Shown one piece after another: positions 56,741-64,000 of a DNA stretch of 64,000 nucleotides. Numbering within the stretch: the first letter of the stretch is position 1; each line of letters opens with the position of its first letter. A model generated the notes under the pieces. It did not search any database. It was not told the DNA's origin and worked only from the letters and a program-made list of their open reading frames with translations. The DNA is taken from contig NZ_MTAZ01000005.1 of NCBI RefSeq assembly GCF_002150785.1, forward strand, positions 1-64,000, written 5' to 3'. This DNA comes from Arenibacter amylolyticus. Lineage in GTDB: Bacteria; Bacteroidota; Bacteroidia; Flavobacteriales; Flavobacteriaceae. The position numbers and the translations under genes are program-made.

Positions 56741-59302
56741 CTAAAAATTCATCCTAAAACTTACATTAGGGGTAACCCCTAATGACACCCTATTGATAGT
56801 TTCTATTTCGTTTTCATCGTTTAAACGATAGTAGGTGTTAAGAATGTTCTTTTTGTTCAATATATTCAATACGGAAGCACCAACGGTGGCCTTTATACTA
56901 CTTCCCAAATTAAAATTATAAAGAAAGGATGCGTCTGCCCTTAGGTATGCTGGCAACCTGCTACTATTGGGTTCCTGGTAATTTATTCTATTGGGAAAGG
57001 TGCTGGTGTCTATGGCATTGTTTCCCTCCTGTGGTTGGGTGTAAGGTTTTCCGGTGCGGTAGTTGGCTCCTAGTCCAATCTTAAAATCATTAATGGTGTA
57101 GGTGCCGGCAAAGGTAATGGTATGCCGTATGTCTAAATTATTGGGGAATGTATGCGGTACAAGGTCCTTAAAATAATAGTTGTTGTAGTTATAGGTATAA
57201 CTTAACCAAGTGCTATAGGTATTGGTTTTTTTGTTGATAAGGAACTCCAGACCAGAAACGTCATAGCTTCCAATTTCACCATTAAATTGATCCTTGTTTT
57301 GAAATCCTTGGGTAGCAGTACTTATACCCTCTACCTTTTTATAGAAACCCTCAAATCCTACATAAAGGTTGTTCTTATCATAGTTGAATCCTAAGGAGGC
57401 TTGTTTGCTCTTGGTAATGGGTAGCTTTTGATTGTCCGATAAAATCCACCTTCTTTTTTCTATGCCTAAAAAGTTTTGCTCTAGATCTATGATCTGGTTA
57501 GAGGTCTGACTCTTAATTTCTGCCAATGCCTCAACTTTTAGATCCCTGGTGATGGCGTAGTTGAGGTTAATCCTAGGCTCTACTAAAAGGGCGTCAAAAG
57601 TGTCGAAAGTTTTTAGATTGTTAATGTAGTTTAATCGGGCACCTCCGCGGGCAAACCATTTGTTATTGGGGGAGCGGTAGGCCAATTCGGAAAAGAAGGA
57701 GTGAGTGAGTATTACACTCTTTATATTGCTTCTATAGGCAGGCTGCGTTACTACGGTCCGGTTGGTAATCCCAGTTTCATTCAATTGGTATCCGTTAAGC
57801 CAATTTAGGGTGTTTCCCAGCTGGTAGTTGGTTTTCAATTTTATGGAATTCTCCAATACTTGGTTGTTTTGGAATAGCTGCTGTGATTCTGAAACCGAAT
57901 TTTGCGTATCCAGATCGTACCGGGTATAGTATGCGTTTAAGTGGCTTGAGAATCGCGGAGTCCAGCTACTTTGTAAGCTCCCTCCAATAGAAAAGTTTTG
58001 CTGTTCTAGAAGACTCTGTTTATGGTCGTTCTCTGTGGTTTCATTGTAGTTGAGGTGATTGTCAATGTGAATAAAACTGACTCTTGCCTTGTGTTTGTCG
58101 TTAATGTCATATAAAATTTTTCCAGTAACATCATAGAAGTAAAAGTCCTCTTTTTGGATAAGGCCCTTATTGTCTTCGGTAGAATTACCAGCTCCCACCT
58201 CACTGTCTTGAAATGCTTTTTCAAAAAACCGGTCATAGGTAGGAGTTTTTAAAAAATCCGTGGTAGATCGCCTTCCGGAGAATTGAAGCGAGACCTTTTC
58301 ACTCACCGGAACGTGTCCAAATACGTCGCCACTCAATAAATTAAAGCCGGCACCTCCTACAAAGTGCTGTTTCACCTTATTTTTGGTCTCTATGCTTATC
58401 ACACTACTTACGCCATCGCCATATTCCGCACTGGTCCCATTTTTTATCAAAGTTACTTTCTCTGTCAAATAGGGATTGAAGGCAGAGATTAACCCGAAGA
58501 AATGCCCGGATTGATACATTTTAATGCCGTCGTAAAGAATTAGGTTTTGATCGTTGGTGCCGCCTCGTACATTGATGTCCGATACTGTTTCGTCTACACT
58601 TTTTATTCCTGGTAGTGCCTGTATGGTTTGCAGTACATCGGGTTCTATAAGGCCTGGTAAAATTCCAATTTTGCCCGTATTTAAAACAATGCTGGCATCC
58701 TCTTCCTTGCTAATTCCCGTTGTTAGAAACTGATATACCACTACCTCGTTCAATTCCTCATAGCGGGTTGCTAAGGGGATTAGGCTGCAAGGCGCAGGCC
58801 CTGCCAATTCTTCCGCAACAATGTATTTGGTCTTGTATCCTAGATGCTTAATAGCGATATATGCTTTTCTAGGGATGCCAGAGAGGTGAAACTGACCATT
58901 GGTATCCGTAATAATGTGTTTGGGGGTGCCCAATACCTCAATCGTGGCACTGCTTAGGGTGCTGTTCTCAAAATTATCTACCACCAATCCGCATATATCC
59001 ACCAGCGGATCTTTCACAATCGTATAGTAGCGGTTGTTGAGCTTTGAGATTCTCAGGCCTGTTTGGACCTCTAGATCCTTAAGTATTTCATCCAATAACT
59101 GGGAGGCGGGTAGGGTAACCCTAATAGAGCGGATATCGTCATCTATAAAAGAGAATTTTACGTTATGCTCCCTTTCCAGTTGCTCTATATAGGGTGTAAG
59201 GGGTAGAATTTGGGGGGAATTTTCCTGGGTGCTTCCCATAAATGGAACAAAGAGAAGCGAAAAATAGATTAAAACTGCAACGTATTTAGGGCGTCTCATC
59301 AT
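56741..59302 (-). CDS. TonB-dependent receptor with STN signalling domain (FecA-like)
   Basis: 853 residues if translation starts at the ATG at 59302 (MMRRPKYVAV); the open frame runs 10 codons further up, inside fecR. Signal peptide, then an STN-type secretin/TonB N-domain (about 35-105; LTPYIEQLEREHNVKFSFID and LDEILKDLEVQTGLRISKLN), a carboxypeptidase-regulatory-like domain (CGLVVDNFENSTLSSATIEV), the plug (NVRGGTNDQNLILYDGIKMY, EKVTLIKNGTSAEYGDGVSS) and the barrel ending in NVSFRMNF. The STN domain usually relays substrate binding to the FecR anti-sigma protein encoded just upstream. Start overlaps the fecR end (ATGATGAGACGCCCTAA), so the two are translationally coupled. Confidence 0.9.
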   Translation of the reverse strand: MMRRPKYVAVLIYFSLLFVPFMGSTQENSPQILPLTPYIEQLEREHNVKFSFIDDDIRSIRVTLPASQLLDEILKDLEVQTGLRISKLNNRYYTIVKDPLVDICGLVVDNFENSTLSSATIEVLGTPKHIITDTNGQFHLSGIPRKAYIAIKHLGYKTKYIVAEELAGPAPCSLIPLATRYEELNEVVVYQFLTTGISKEEDASIVLNTGKIGILPGLIEPDVLQTIQALPGIKSVDETVSDINVRGGTNDQNLILYDGIKMYQSGHFFGLISAFNPYLTEKVTLIKNGTSAEYGDGVSSVISIETKNKVKQHFVGGAGFNLLSGDVFGHVPVSEKVSLQFSGRRSTTDFLKTPTYDRFFEKAFQDSEVGAGNSTEDNKGLIQKEDFYFYDVTGKILYDINDKHKARVSFIHIDNHLNYNETTENDHKQSLLEQQNFSIGGSLQSSWTPRFSSHLNAYYTRYDLDTQNSVSESQQLFQNNQVLENSIKLKTNYQLGNTLNWLNGYQLNETGITNRTVVTQPAYRSNIKSVILTHSFFSELAYRSPNNKWFARGGARLNYINNLKTFDTFDALLVEPRINLNYAITRDLKVEALAEIKSQTSNQIIDLEQNFLGIEKRRWILSDNQKLPITKSKQASLGFNYDKNNLYVGFEGFYKKVEGISTATQGFQNKDQFNGEIGSYDVSGLEFLINKKTNTYSTWLSYTYNYNNYYFKDLVPHTFPNNLDIRHTITFAGTYTINDFKIGLGANYRTGKPYTQPQEGNNAIDTSTFPNRINYQEPNSSRLPAYLRADASFLYNFNLGSSIKATVGASVLNILNKKNILNTYYRLNDENEIETINRVSLGVTPNVSFRMNF

Positions 59303-60200
59303 AGAACAGCACTTTATTGCCTTCCAGTACATATTTCATGCCAGAAGGAGCACTTATACTATGCAACGCTAGATTTTTGTCTGTATTGCTGAATGACCCT
59401 GTAAATAATTGATTTAAGTCGATATTCTTGGTTTCTACCTCTACGTCAAATTGTCGCTCCAATTCTTGCAGAACAAATTTTAAAGGAACGCTTTTAAAGG
59501 AACTTTCCTGAAGTAACCAAGAAGGTTGTTGCGCCTCTGCTATGGTATAGGTTGTTAATTGTCCGTTGATGACCATAAGGGCTTGGCCTGCGGGAAGTTC
59601 AATGTCTTTTTCTTTATAACGTACGCTTACCAATCCTTCATAACAGCTCACCTCAAAGAAATCTTCTCTGTTTTCTACATTAAACTGGGTCCCAAGCACT
59701 CTTACTACCCCCATATTGGTAGTAACGCGAAAGGTTTCCCCTTTAGCTACCTTAAAGAAGGCTTCCCCTTCTAAAACGATATTTCTGTTTTTCTCCCATT
59801 TCTTTTTTTGGTAAGAAATCTTGGAGCCGGCGTTTAATAGCACCTCGGAATTATCCGGGAGGGTAACTGCGGCCCGTTCTGCATACTGGGTACTTACAAC
59901 CTGATCCATGGAAGCGGTGTTGTAAAAATAAGAGATACCAACCACCAATGCTATTACCGCTGCAATTCGCAGGTATTTTTTGAAAGAATCCAAAGTAACC
60001 ACCTTACCGCCTTGGTCACTGTTCTTCCTATGATCCAGGTCGTGCTTAGCTTTGGCTATATCAAATTCCGGCGCTTCCATTGAAGCGGTGGCGTCCACTA
60101 TTTTTTTATAGGTCGCATATTCCTTGGTGGCCTTAAACTTGGTGACCTCCTCCTCGGAAAGCTCGTTGTTGAGCCACTTTGCCAAATAATTTTCTTCCAT
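59286..60200 (-). CDS. FecR-family anti-sigma factor
   Basis: 304 residues. A short cytoplasmic N-terminus with acidic/helical features (MEENYLAKWLNNELSEEEVT) precedes a single membrane helix at about 77-100 (YLRIAAVIALVVGISYFYNT). The periplasmic FecR domain contains AAVTLPDNSEVLLNAGSKIS, LEGEAFFKVAKGETFRV and VLGTQFNVENREDFFEVS. A C-terminal DUF4974/STN-like domain has SFKSVPLKFVLQELERQFDV and GSFSNTDKNLALHSIS. It should hold the ECF sigma factor encoded upstream and release it when the TonB receptor downstream signals. The gap to the sigma gene (280 nt) is unusually large and contains heptamer repeats. Confidence 0.92.
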   Translation of the reverse strand: MEENYLAKWLNNELSEEEVTKFKATKEYATYKKIVDATASMEAPEFDIAKAKHDLDHRKNSDQGGKVVTLDSFKKYLRIAAVIALVVGISYFYNTASMDQVVSTQYAERAAVTLPDNSEVLLNAGSKISYQKKKWEKNRNIVLEGEAFFKVAKGETFRVTTNMGVVRVLGTQFNVENREDFFEVSCYEGLVSVRYKEKDIELPAGQALMVINGQLTTYTIAEAQQPSWLLQESSFKSVPLKFVLQELERQFDVEVETKNIDLNQLFTGSFSNTDKNLALHSISAPSGMKYVLEGNKVLFYDETP

Positions 60201-60340
60201 GGTAATCTGCTTTATATCAGTATAACAACTTAAAGAGTGGAAACCCTACCATTAATGTTGAGATATTTATATTGTGTTGAGATTTGATTTTTATTAAAAC
60301 GCTTTGATGCCATTTTTAGTAACTAATAACTAGTAGGTGG

Positions 60341-60361
60341 TATTCAGTTTTCAGGCAGCAA
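60341..60361 (+). repeat. Short inverted heptamer tract near the main array
   Basis: TATTCAG, TTTTCAG, GCAGCAA (60341-60361). On the minus strand these read CTGAATA, CTGAAAA and TTGCTGC, the same unit type as in the rpsE-rpmD tract, and lie opposite to the array at 60404. Confidence 0.45.
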
Positions 60362-60403
60362 TAAAACTGGTGTTAGTCTTGTTTATGCAGGGAAGTTTTA
60401 TTT

Positions 60404-60459
<56 letters not shown>

Positions 60460-60480
60460 TGATCACTTACTACTATAAAA

Positions 60481-60993
60481 TCATATTCCATCAATCTGCT
60501 CCCGAAGCGTTTTCAGAGCTAGATGCATTCTTTTTTCGATGGCTTTAACGCTTACTCCTTCCATTTCCGCGATTTCTGCATATTTTTTTCCATCTATCCG
60601 ATTAAGTAAAAAGGTGGTGCGCTGATTCTCTGGGAGAGCTTGTAGCGCATTGTCTAATTTTTCCTTAAACTCTTGTTGTTCCAAAATAAACTCTGGGGAC
60701 TCATATTCCGTGCTGGGGCCCTTCTCCTTATACTTTAGGCGTACCTTTTCTGCTTTTATTACATTTAGGTACAGGTTGTTGGCTACGGTATAGACAAAAG
60801 ACTTAGCTTTCTGCGGGGAAACCTTGGCACAGTTCTCCCATAGTTTTATAAAAGCTTCCTGTACCGCATCATAAGCCTTCTCCTCATTCCCAAACTTATA
60901 GTATATATAATTGAAAATAGTTTTGGAGTGGGTGCTAAAAATGGATGCGTACACCTCTTCCTCGCAAACATTGTTTATATTATCTGCCTTCAA
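60481..60993 (-). CDS. ECF sigma factor (FecI-like, Bacteroidetes type)
   Basis: 170 residues from TTG at 60993; the in-frame stop at 61018-61020 leaves no ATG upstream. Region 2 is seen in FNYIYYKFGNEEKAYDAVQE with AFIKLWENC, and region 4 in ALQALPENQRTTFLLNRIDG, YAEIAEMEGVSVKAIEKRMH and LALKTLREQIDGI. Such proteins direct RNA polymerase to TonB-receptor or envelope promoters and are regulated by the FecR protein that follows. TATATTTG (61008-61015, minus), an exact -7 element, lies 14 nt before the TTG. The gene is divergent from the lipoprotein at 61098, so a shared 104-bp control region is likely. Confidence 0.93.
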   Translation of the reverse strand: MKADNINNVCEEEVYASIFSTHSKTIFNYIYYKFGNEEKAYDAVQEAFIKLWENCAKVSPQKAKSFVYTVANNLYLNVIKAEKVRLKYKEKGPSTEYESPEFILEQQEFKEKLDNALQALPENQRTTFLLNRIDGKKYAEIAEMEGVSVKAIEKRMHLALKTLREQIDGI

Positions 60994-61007
60994 ACTCTTG
61001 TTTTGTT

Positions 61008-61015
61008 CAAATATA
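61008..61015 (-). promoter_or_regulatory. Candidate -7 promoter element of the ECF sigma gene
   Basis: TATATTTG on the minus strand matches TAnnTTTG, 14 nt upstream of the TTG start. No clear -33 element. A TATATTTA lies nearby on the other strand (about 61045-61052) for the divergent lipoprotein. Confidence 0.42.
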
Positions 61016-61097
61016 TTTTAAAAATAATTAATAAACGAAGTAGGGTATATTTAAAGTAGGGTGTTATAAGGGTATACAAACAGAAAACCAAATCATT

Positions 61098-62858
61098 ATG
61101 AAAAAGTTATTGTCGTATTTTGGATATATCAGTATGCTCTTGCTGCTGATTGGTCTTGGTGCCTGCCAGGAGGAAATAGAGGAATTGCCAGAGGGGAACA
61201 ATCAGGAGGCTATTAATGCCAGTTCCAGCACAGCGAAATTAGTTAAGAGGGCCTCTGCTAGGGATGGTTCCTATGATGATATTATAGACGACTCTAGTTG
61301 TTTTGCTATTAATTTTCCGTATGTGGTAAATGTGAATGGCCTGGAGGTAAAAATAAACTCCAAGGAAGATCTAAAATTCGTGAAAGATCTATTGGGAGGA
61401 GTAGCGTTCGATAGAAGTATTTTAAATATTGTATTCCCGGTTACCATTACCTTTTCAGACTACAGTGAGATCACTATTGCCAATATGGGGCAAATGAAGG
61501 AGCTGGCAGAAAGTTGTAGAAAAGGTGGGGATGACGATGATATAGACTGTGTGGAATTTGTATATCCAATTACTGTGTACTCCTTTGATGTTAACTTACA
61601 GCAAACTGGTAGTGTAAGCGTGGCCAATGATATGCAGTTAAGACGTTATTTTAAAGATTTGAAAGATGATCAATTGGTGAGTTTCCAGTTTCCAATTACC
61701 TTAAAGTTATACAATGATACCGAGGTTAGGGTAAATAGCAATGCAGAAATGGCCGAGGTGATAGAAAATGCTAAGGATGAATGTGAAGACGATGATGACG
61801 ATGATGAAAAGGAGCGCGATTTTACCTTGGAGCGTTTAAATGAGTATTTGGTGGCTTGCCCATGGCTGATGAAAGAAGTGGAAACCAAAGATCAAAACAA
61901 TACTCCGCAATATTTTGATAACCTTATGAACTTTAAGGAAGATGGTACGGTAGTAGTAAGGGATAGGTCTGGAACTCAACTTGTGGGAAGCTGGAAGTCC
62001 GTAGTGGTTAATGAACGTGTAAAATTACAACTGGAATTTGATGTATTGGTAGACATCTCCTTGGAGTGGTTTGTATATGATATTGGTGACGGAAAAATTA
62101 AATTATTTGCCGATGATGATAATAAGATCATCCTGAAAAAGGCCTGTGGTATTGTAGACAATACTCCAGATACCCTAAGGGAAATTCTGAAGGAATGTAG
62201 CTGGGTAATTAGGAAGATTGAAGTAGATGATGAAGAGTTAGACAGGCTGTTGGGGTACGAATTCAGCTTTAAGGCAGAAGGAGTAGTTACCCTGAGCAAT
62301 GGAACTGATACTTCCGAAGGAACATGGGGAATTACCACCAATGCACAAGGTCGTTTGGTAATGGCTATTACTATGGGCGAAGAGCCTGGAGTTAGTTTTG
62401 AATGGTTGTTATCCGATCTTAGGGATAAATATCTAGGGTTCTCTATAGGTGAGGACGATGATTACGAGCTTATTCTTGAAAGGGTGTGTGATGATAATAA
62501 TGGCGATGGCGATGTGGTTGAAATCAGAAATATCCTAAGAGAAGGCAAGTGGGTAGTTGCTAAGTATATGGACGATGGCGAAGATGAGACCGAAGATTAT
62601 GCCAATCTGGATTTTAATTTTGTTCTAAATGCCTTGGTAACAGTATCAACTAATGATGTTCCTTTGCACTTCGGATTGTGGCGCGTTATTAGAAATAGCG
62701 AGGGCAAGCTAAAGTTTTATCTAAATTTTGGATTGGAAGCGTCTTTGGAAGACCTTACGGACCATTGGAGAATAGTAGGAGTCACTGAAAATAGAATTGA
62801 ATTACTGGATGTCAGTTCGGATGGCAGTGTAGACCTCCTAGTTTTTGAGAGAAAATAA
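61098..62858 (+). CDS. Acidic repeat lipoprotein divergent from the sigma/FecR genes
   Basis: 586 residues. Signal MKKLLSYFGYISMLLLLIGL ends at lipobox GAC, so it is membrane-anchored. The first half (about 70-235) holds similar segments, CFAINFPYVVNVNGLEVKIN and CVEFVYPITVYSFDVNL, each with a Phe/Tyr-Pro strand and ending in an acidic run (DECEDDDDDDEKERD). The second half has three repeats of about 105 residues, starting near LNEYLVACPWLMKEVETKDQ, LREILKECSWVIRKIEVDDE and IRNILREGKWVVAKYMDDGE; each has a W-[VL]-x-K motif, an EFSFKAEGVVTLSNG-like strand and a [SL]W[KGR] turn, as in lipocalin-like domains. Function unknown; its position suggests it is the target of the neighbouring ECF sigma. 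Confidence 0.75.
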   Translation: MKKLLSYFGYISMLLLLIGLGACQEEIEELPEGNNQEAINASSSTAKLVKRASARDGSYDDIIDDSSCFAINFPYVVNVNGLEVKINSKEDLKFVKDLLGGVAFDRSILNIVFPVTITFSDYSEITIANMGQMKELAESCRKGGDDDDIDCVEFVYPITVYSFDVNLQQTGSVSVANDMQLRRYFKDLKDDQLVSFQFPITLKLYNDTEVRVNSNAEMAEVIENAKDECEDDDDDDEKERDFTLERLNEYLVACPWLMKEVETKDQNNTPQYFDNLMNFKEDGTVVVRDRSGTQLVGSWKSVVVNERVKLQLEFDVLVDISLEWFVYDIGDGKIKLFADDDNKIILKKACGIVDNTPDTLREILKECSWVIRKIEVDDEELDRLLGYEFSFKAEGVVTLSNGTDTSEGTWGITTNAQGRLVMAITMGEEPGVSFEWLLSDLRDKYLGFSIGEDDDYELILERVCDDNNGDGDVVEIRNILREGKWVVAKYMDDGEDETEDYANLDFNFVLNALVTVSTNDVPLHFGLWRVIRNSEGKLKFYLNFGLEASLEDLTDHWRIVGVTENRIELLDVSSDGSVDLLVFERK

Positions 62859-62883
62859 CCAAATTTGCCCCAGATTTTTTTAT

Positions 62884-62917
62884 AAAAGGGCAATCCCAAG
62901 CTGGGATTGCCCTTTTT
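62884..62917 (+). terminator. Terminator of the acidic repeat lipoprotein gene
   Basis: AAAAGGGCAATCCCA (62884-62898) and TGGGATTGCCCTTTTT (62902-62917) form a 15-bp perfect stem with a 3-nt loop and a short T-run. It sits 26 nt after the lipoprotein stop. Confidence 0.9.
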
Positions 62918-62964
62918 AGGTTTATATTTTTAATCTCAAGCTTCACACTTCCCTTACTTATTCT

Positions 62965-62972
62965 TAAATTTG
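62965..62972 (+). promoter_or_regulatory. Candidate -7 promoter element of ffh
   Basis: TAAATTTG matches TAnnTTTG and lies 26 nt before the ffh ATG. The TTG at -33 is not clear (TTC is present). Confidence 0.45.
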
Positions 62973-62998
62973 CGCTTTCCTGTTAATACGGTAAGACT

Positions 62999-64000
62999 AT
63001 GTTCGATAATTTAAGTGATAAGTTAGATAAGGCGTTACATGTTCTAAAAGGACATGGACAAATTACGGAAATTAATGTTGCGGAAACCTTAAAAGAGGTT
63101 AGGAGAGCCCTATTGGATGCCGATGTCAATTTTAAAATTGCCAAGGAGTTTACCAATACGGTCAAGGAAAAGGCCTTGGGCCAAAACGTATTGACCTCCT
63201 TGCAGCCCAGCCAATTAATGGTAAAGCTGGTTAAAGACGAACTCACCGAACTTATGGGGGGTGATGCAGAGGGAATCAATCTTTCTGGAACACCATCTGT
63301 GATCTTAATGTCGGGTTTACAGGGGTCTGGTAAAACAACTTTTTCAGGAAAGCTTGCAAACTTTCTTAAGACTAAGAAAACCAAAAACCCCTTATTGGTT
63401 GCCTGTGACGTATATAGGCCTGCAGCTATAGATCAGCTACATGTGGTAGGGGAGCAGATAGGAGTAGAGGTCTTTTCCGATCGTGGAAATACAGACCCTG
63501 TTGCTATTTCCAAGGCAGCAATTGCCCACGCTAAAGCGAATGGGAATAACGTGGTGATTATAGATACCGCGGGTAGATTGGCCGTAGATGAGGAAATGAT
63601 GAATGAGATTGCGGCCATCCATAAGGCAATTGAGCCCCAAGAGACCTTGTTTGTTGTAGATTCCATGACTGGTCAGGATGCTGTAAATACTGCAAAGGCC
63701 TTTAATGATATCCTTAATTTTGATGGGGTAATATTAACCAAATTGGATGGGGATACCCGTGGGGGTGCCGCCATATCCATTAAATCCGTGGTTGATAAGC
63801 CTATTAAGTTTATCGGTACCGGAGAGAAAATGGATGCCATAGATATATTCTACCCTTCTCGTATGGCCGAAAGGATCCTAGGGATGGGAGATGTGGTGTC
63901 TTTGGTAGAACGTGCCCAAGAGCAGTTTGATGAAGAAGAGGCCAGAAAGATCCAGAAGAAAATTGCCAAGAATAAATTTGGACTGGACGACTTCCTAAGT
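62999..64000 (+). CDS. ffh: Signal recognition particle protein Ffh (3' end outside window)
   Basis: 334 codons are visible from the ATG at 62999; the frame is open to the window end, so the C-terminal M domain that binds SRP RNA and signal peptides is missing from view. N domain: MFDNLSDKLDKALHVLKGHG. NG GTPase motifs: SGLQGSGKTTFSGKLA (G1), ACDVYRPAAIDQL (SRP-specific DxYRPAA), IIDTAGRLAVDEEM (G3), LTKLDGDTRGGAA (G4). Ffh brings ribosomes making membrane proteins to FtsY and SecY. No reason to think it is truncated biologically. Confidence 0.96.
   Translation, partial: MFDNLSDKLDKALHVLKGHGQITEINVAETLKEVRRALLDADVNFKIAKEFTNTVKEKALGQNVLTSLQPSQLMVKLVKDELTELMGGDAEGINLSGTPSVILMSGLQGSGKTTFSGKLANFLKTKKTKNPLLVACDVYRPAAIDQLHVVGEQIGVEVFSDRGNTDPVAISKAAIAHAKANGNNVVIIDTAGRLAVDEEMMNEIAAIHKAIEPQETLFVVDSMTGQDAVNTAKAFNDILNFDGVILTKLDGDTRGGAAISIKSVVDKPIKFIGTGEKMDAIDIFYPSRMAERILGMGDVVSLVERAQEQFDEEEARKIQKKIAKNKFGLDDFLS

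Overview
The window looks like the chromosome of a member of the Bacteroidota, most likely a marine Flavobacteriaceae species. The evidence is two SusC/SusD pairs, TonB receptors and a FecR/ECF pair of Bacteroidetes type, A/T-rich translation starts that mostly lack Shine-Dalgarno motifs, and promoter elements matching the Bacteroidetes consensus (TTG, 19 nt, TAnnTTTG; clearest upstream of rpsL). I found no tRNA, rRNA, CRISPR array, IS element or prophage. The genus cannot be fixed by eye.

Layout. 1-8.8 kb: radC, a polysaccharide-deacetylase-like protein, a YjjG-type HAD nucleotidase, a three-gene envelope cluster (lipoprotein, DUF5723-like barrel, secreted protein), rarA, a rhomboid protease and rlmB. 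8.8-19.7 kb: two tandem minus-strand SusC/SusD operons, the upstream one with an extra lipoprotein, separated by a terminator and about 560 bp without genes. 19.9-37.4 kb: one continuous plus-strand run of translation genes joining the str, S10, spc and alpha clusters (rpsL to rplQ, including fusA, secY, infA and rpoA). Two genes too short for usual ORF cut-offs, rpmD and rpmJ, are included. 37.4-49.3 kb: carA, eno, a GT5 glycogen/starch synthase, citrate synthase, two guanidine-modifying hydrolases (a DDAH-like one and CtlX), a BCCT transporter, a small unknown protein and argS. 49.4-56.7 kb: a membrane-bound LamG-SARP-type regulator followed by a Tat-exported Gfo/Idh/MocA oxidoreductase and a 1133-residue HEAT-repeat protein with two 3-keto-disaccharide-hydrolase (DUF1080) domains. 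56.7-62.9 kb: a FecI/FecR/FecA-type signalling set (ECF sigma, FecR, STN-containing TonB receptor) on the minus strand and, divergent from it, a lipoprotein with three tandem C-terminal repeats. 63.0-64.0 kb: the 5' part of ffh, cut by the window end.

How the genes work together. The central block is growth-rate housekeeping. Its most notable non-coding features are a structured 157-nt rpsJ-rplC spacer ending in a terminator, and heptamer repeats inside the rpsE-rpmD gap. The accessory parts deal with uptake and breakdown of extracellular substrates: two SusCD transporters with no glycoside hydrolases beside them, and a candidate oxidative glycoside-cleavage locus (sugar C3 oxidation, then cleavage of the 3-keto-glycoside) next to its own putative lectin-type transmembrane transcription factor. 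That last locus is the best candidate for an undescribed regulatory system. The BCCT gene has a start-codon problem: the only conventional start removes the first membrane helix, although coding-like sequence continues upstream.
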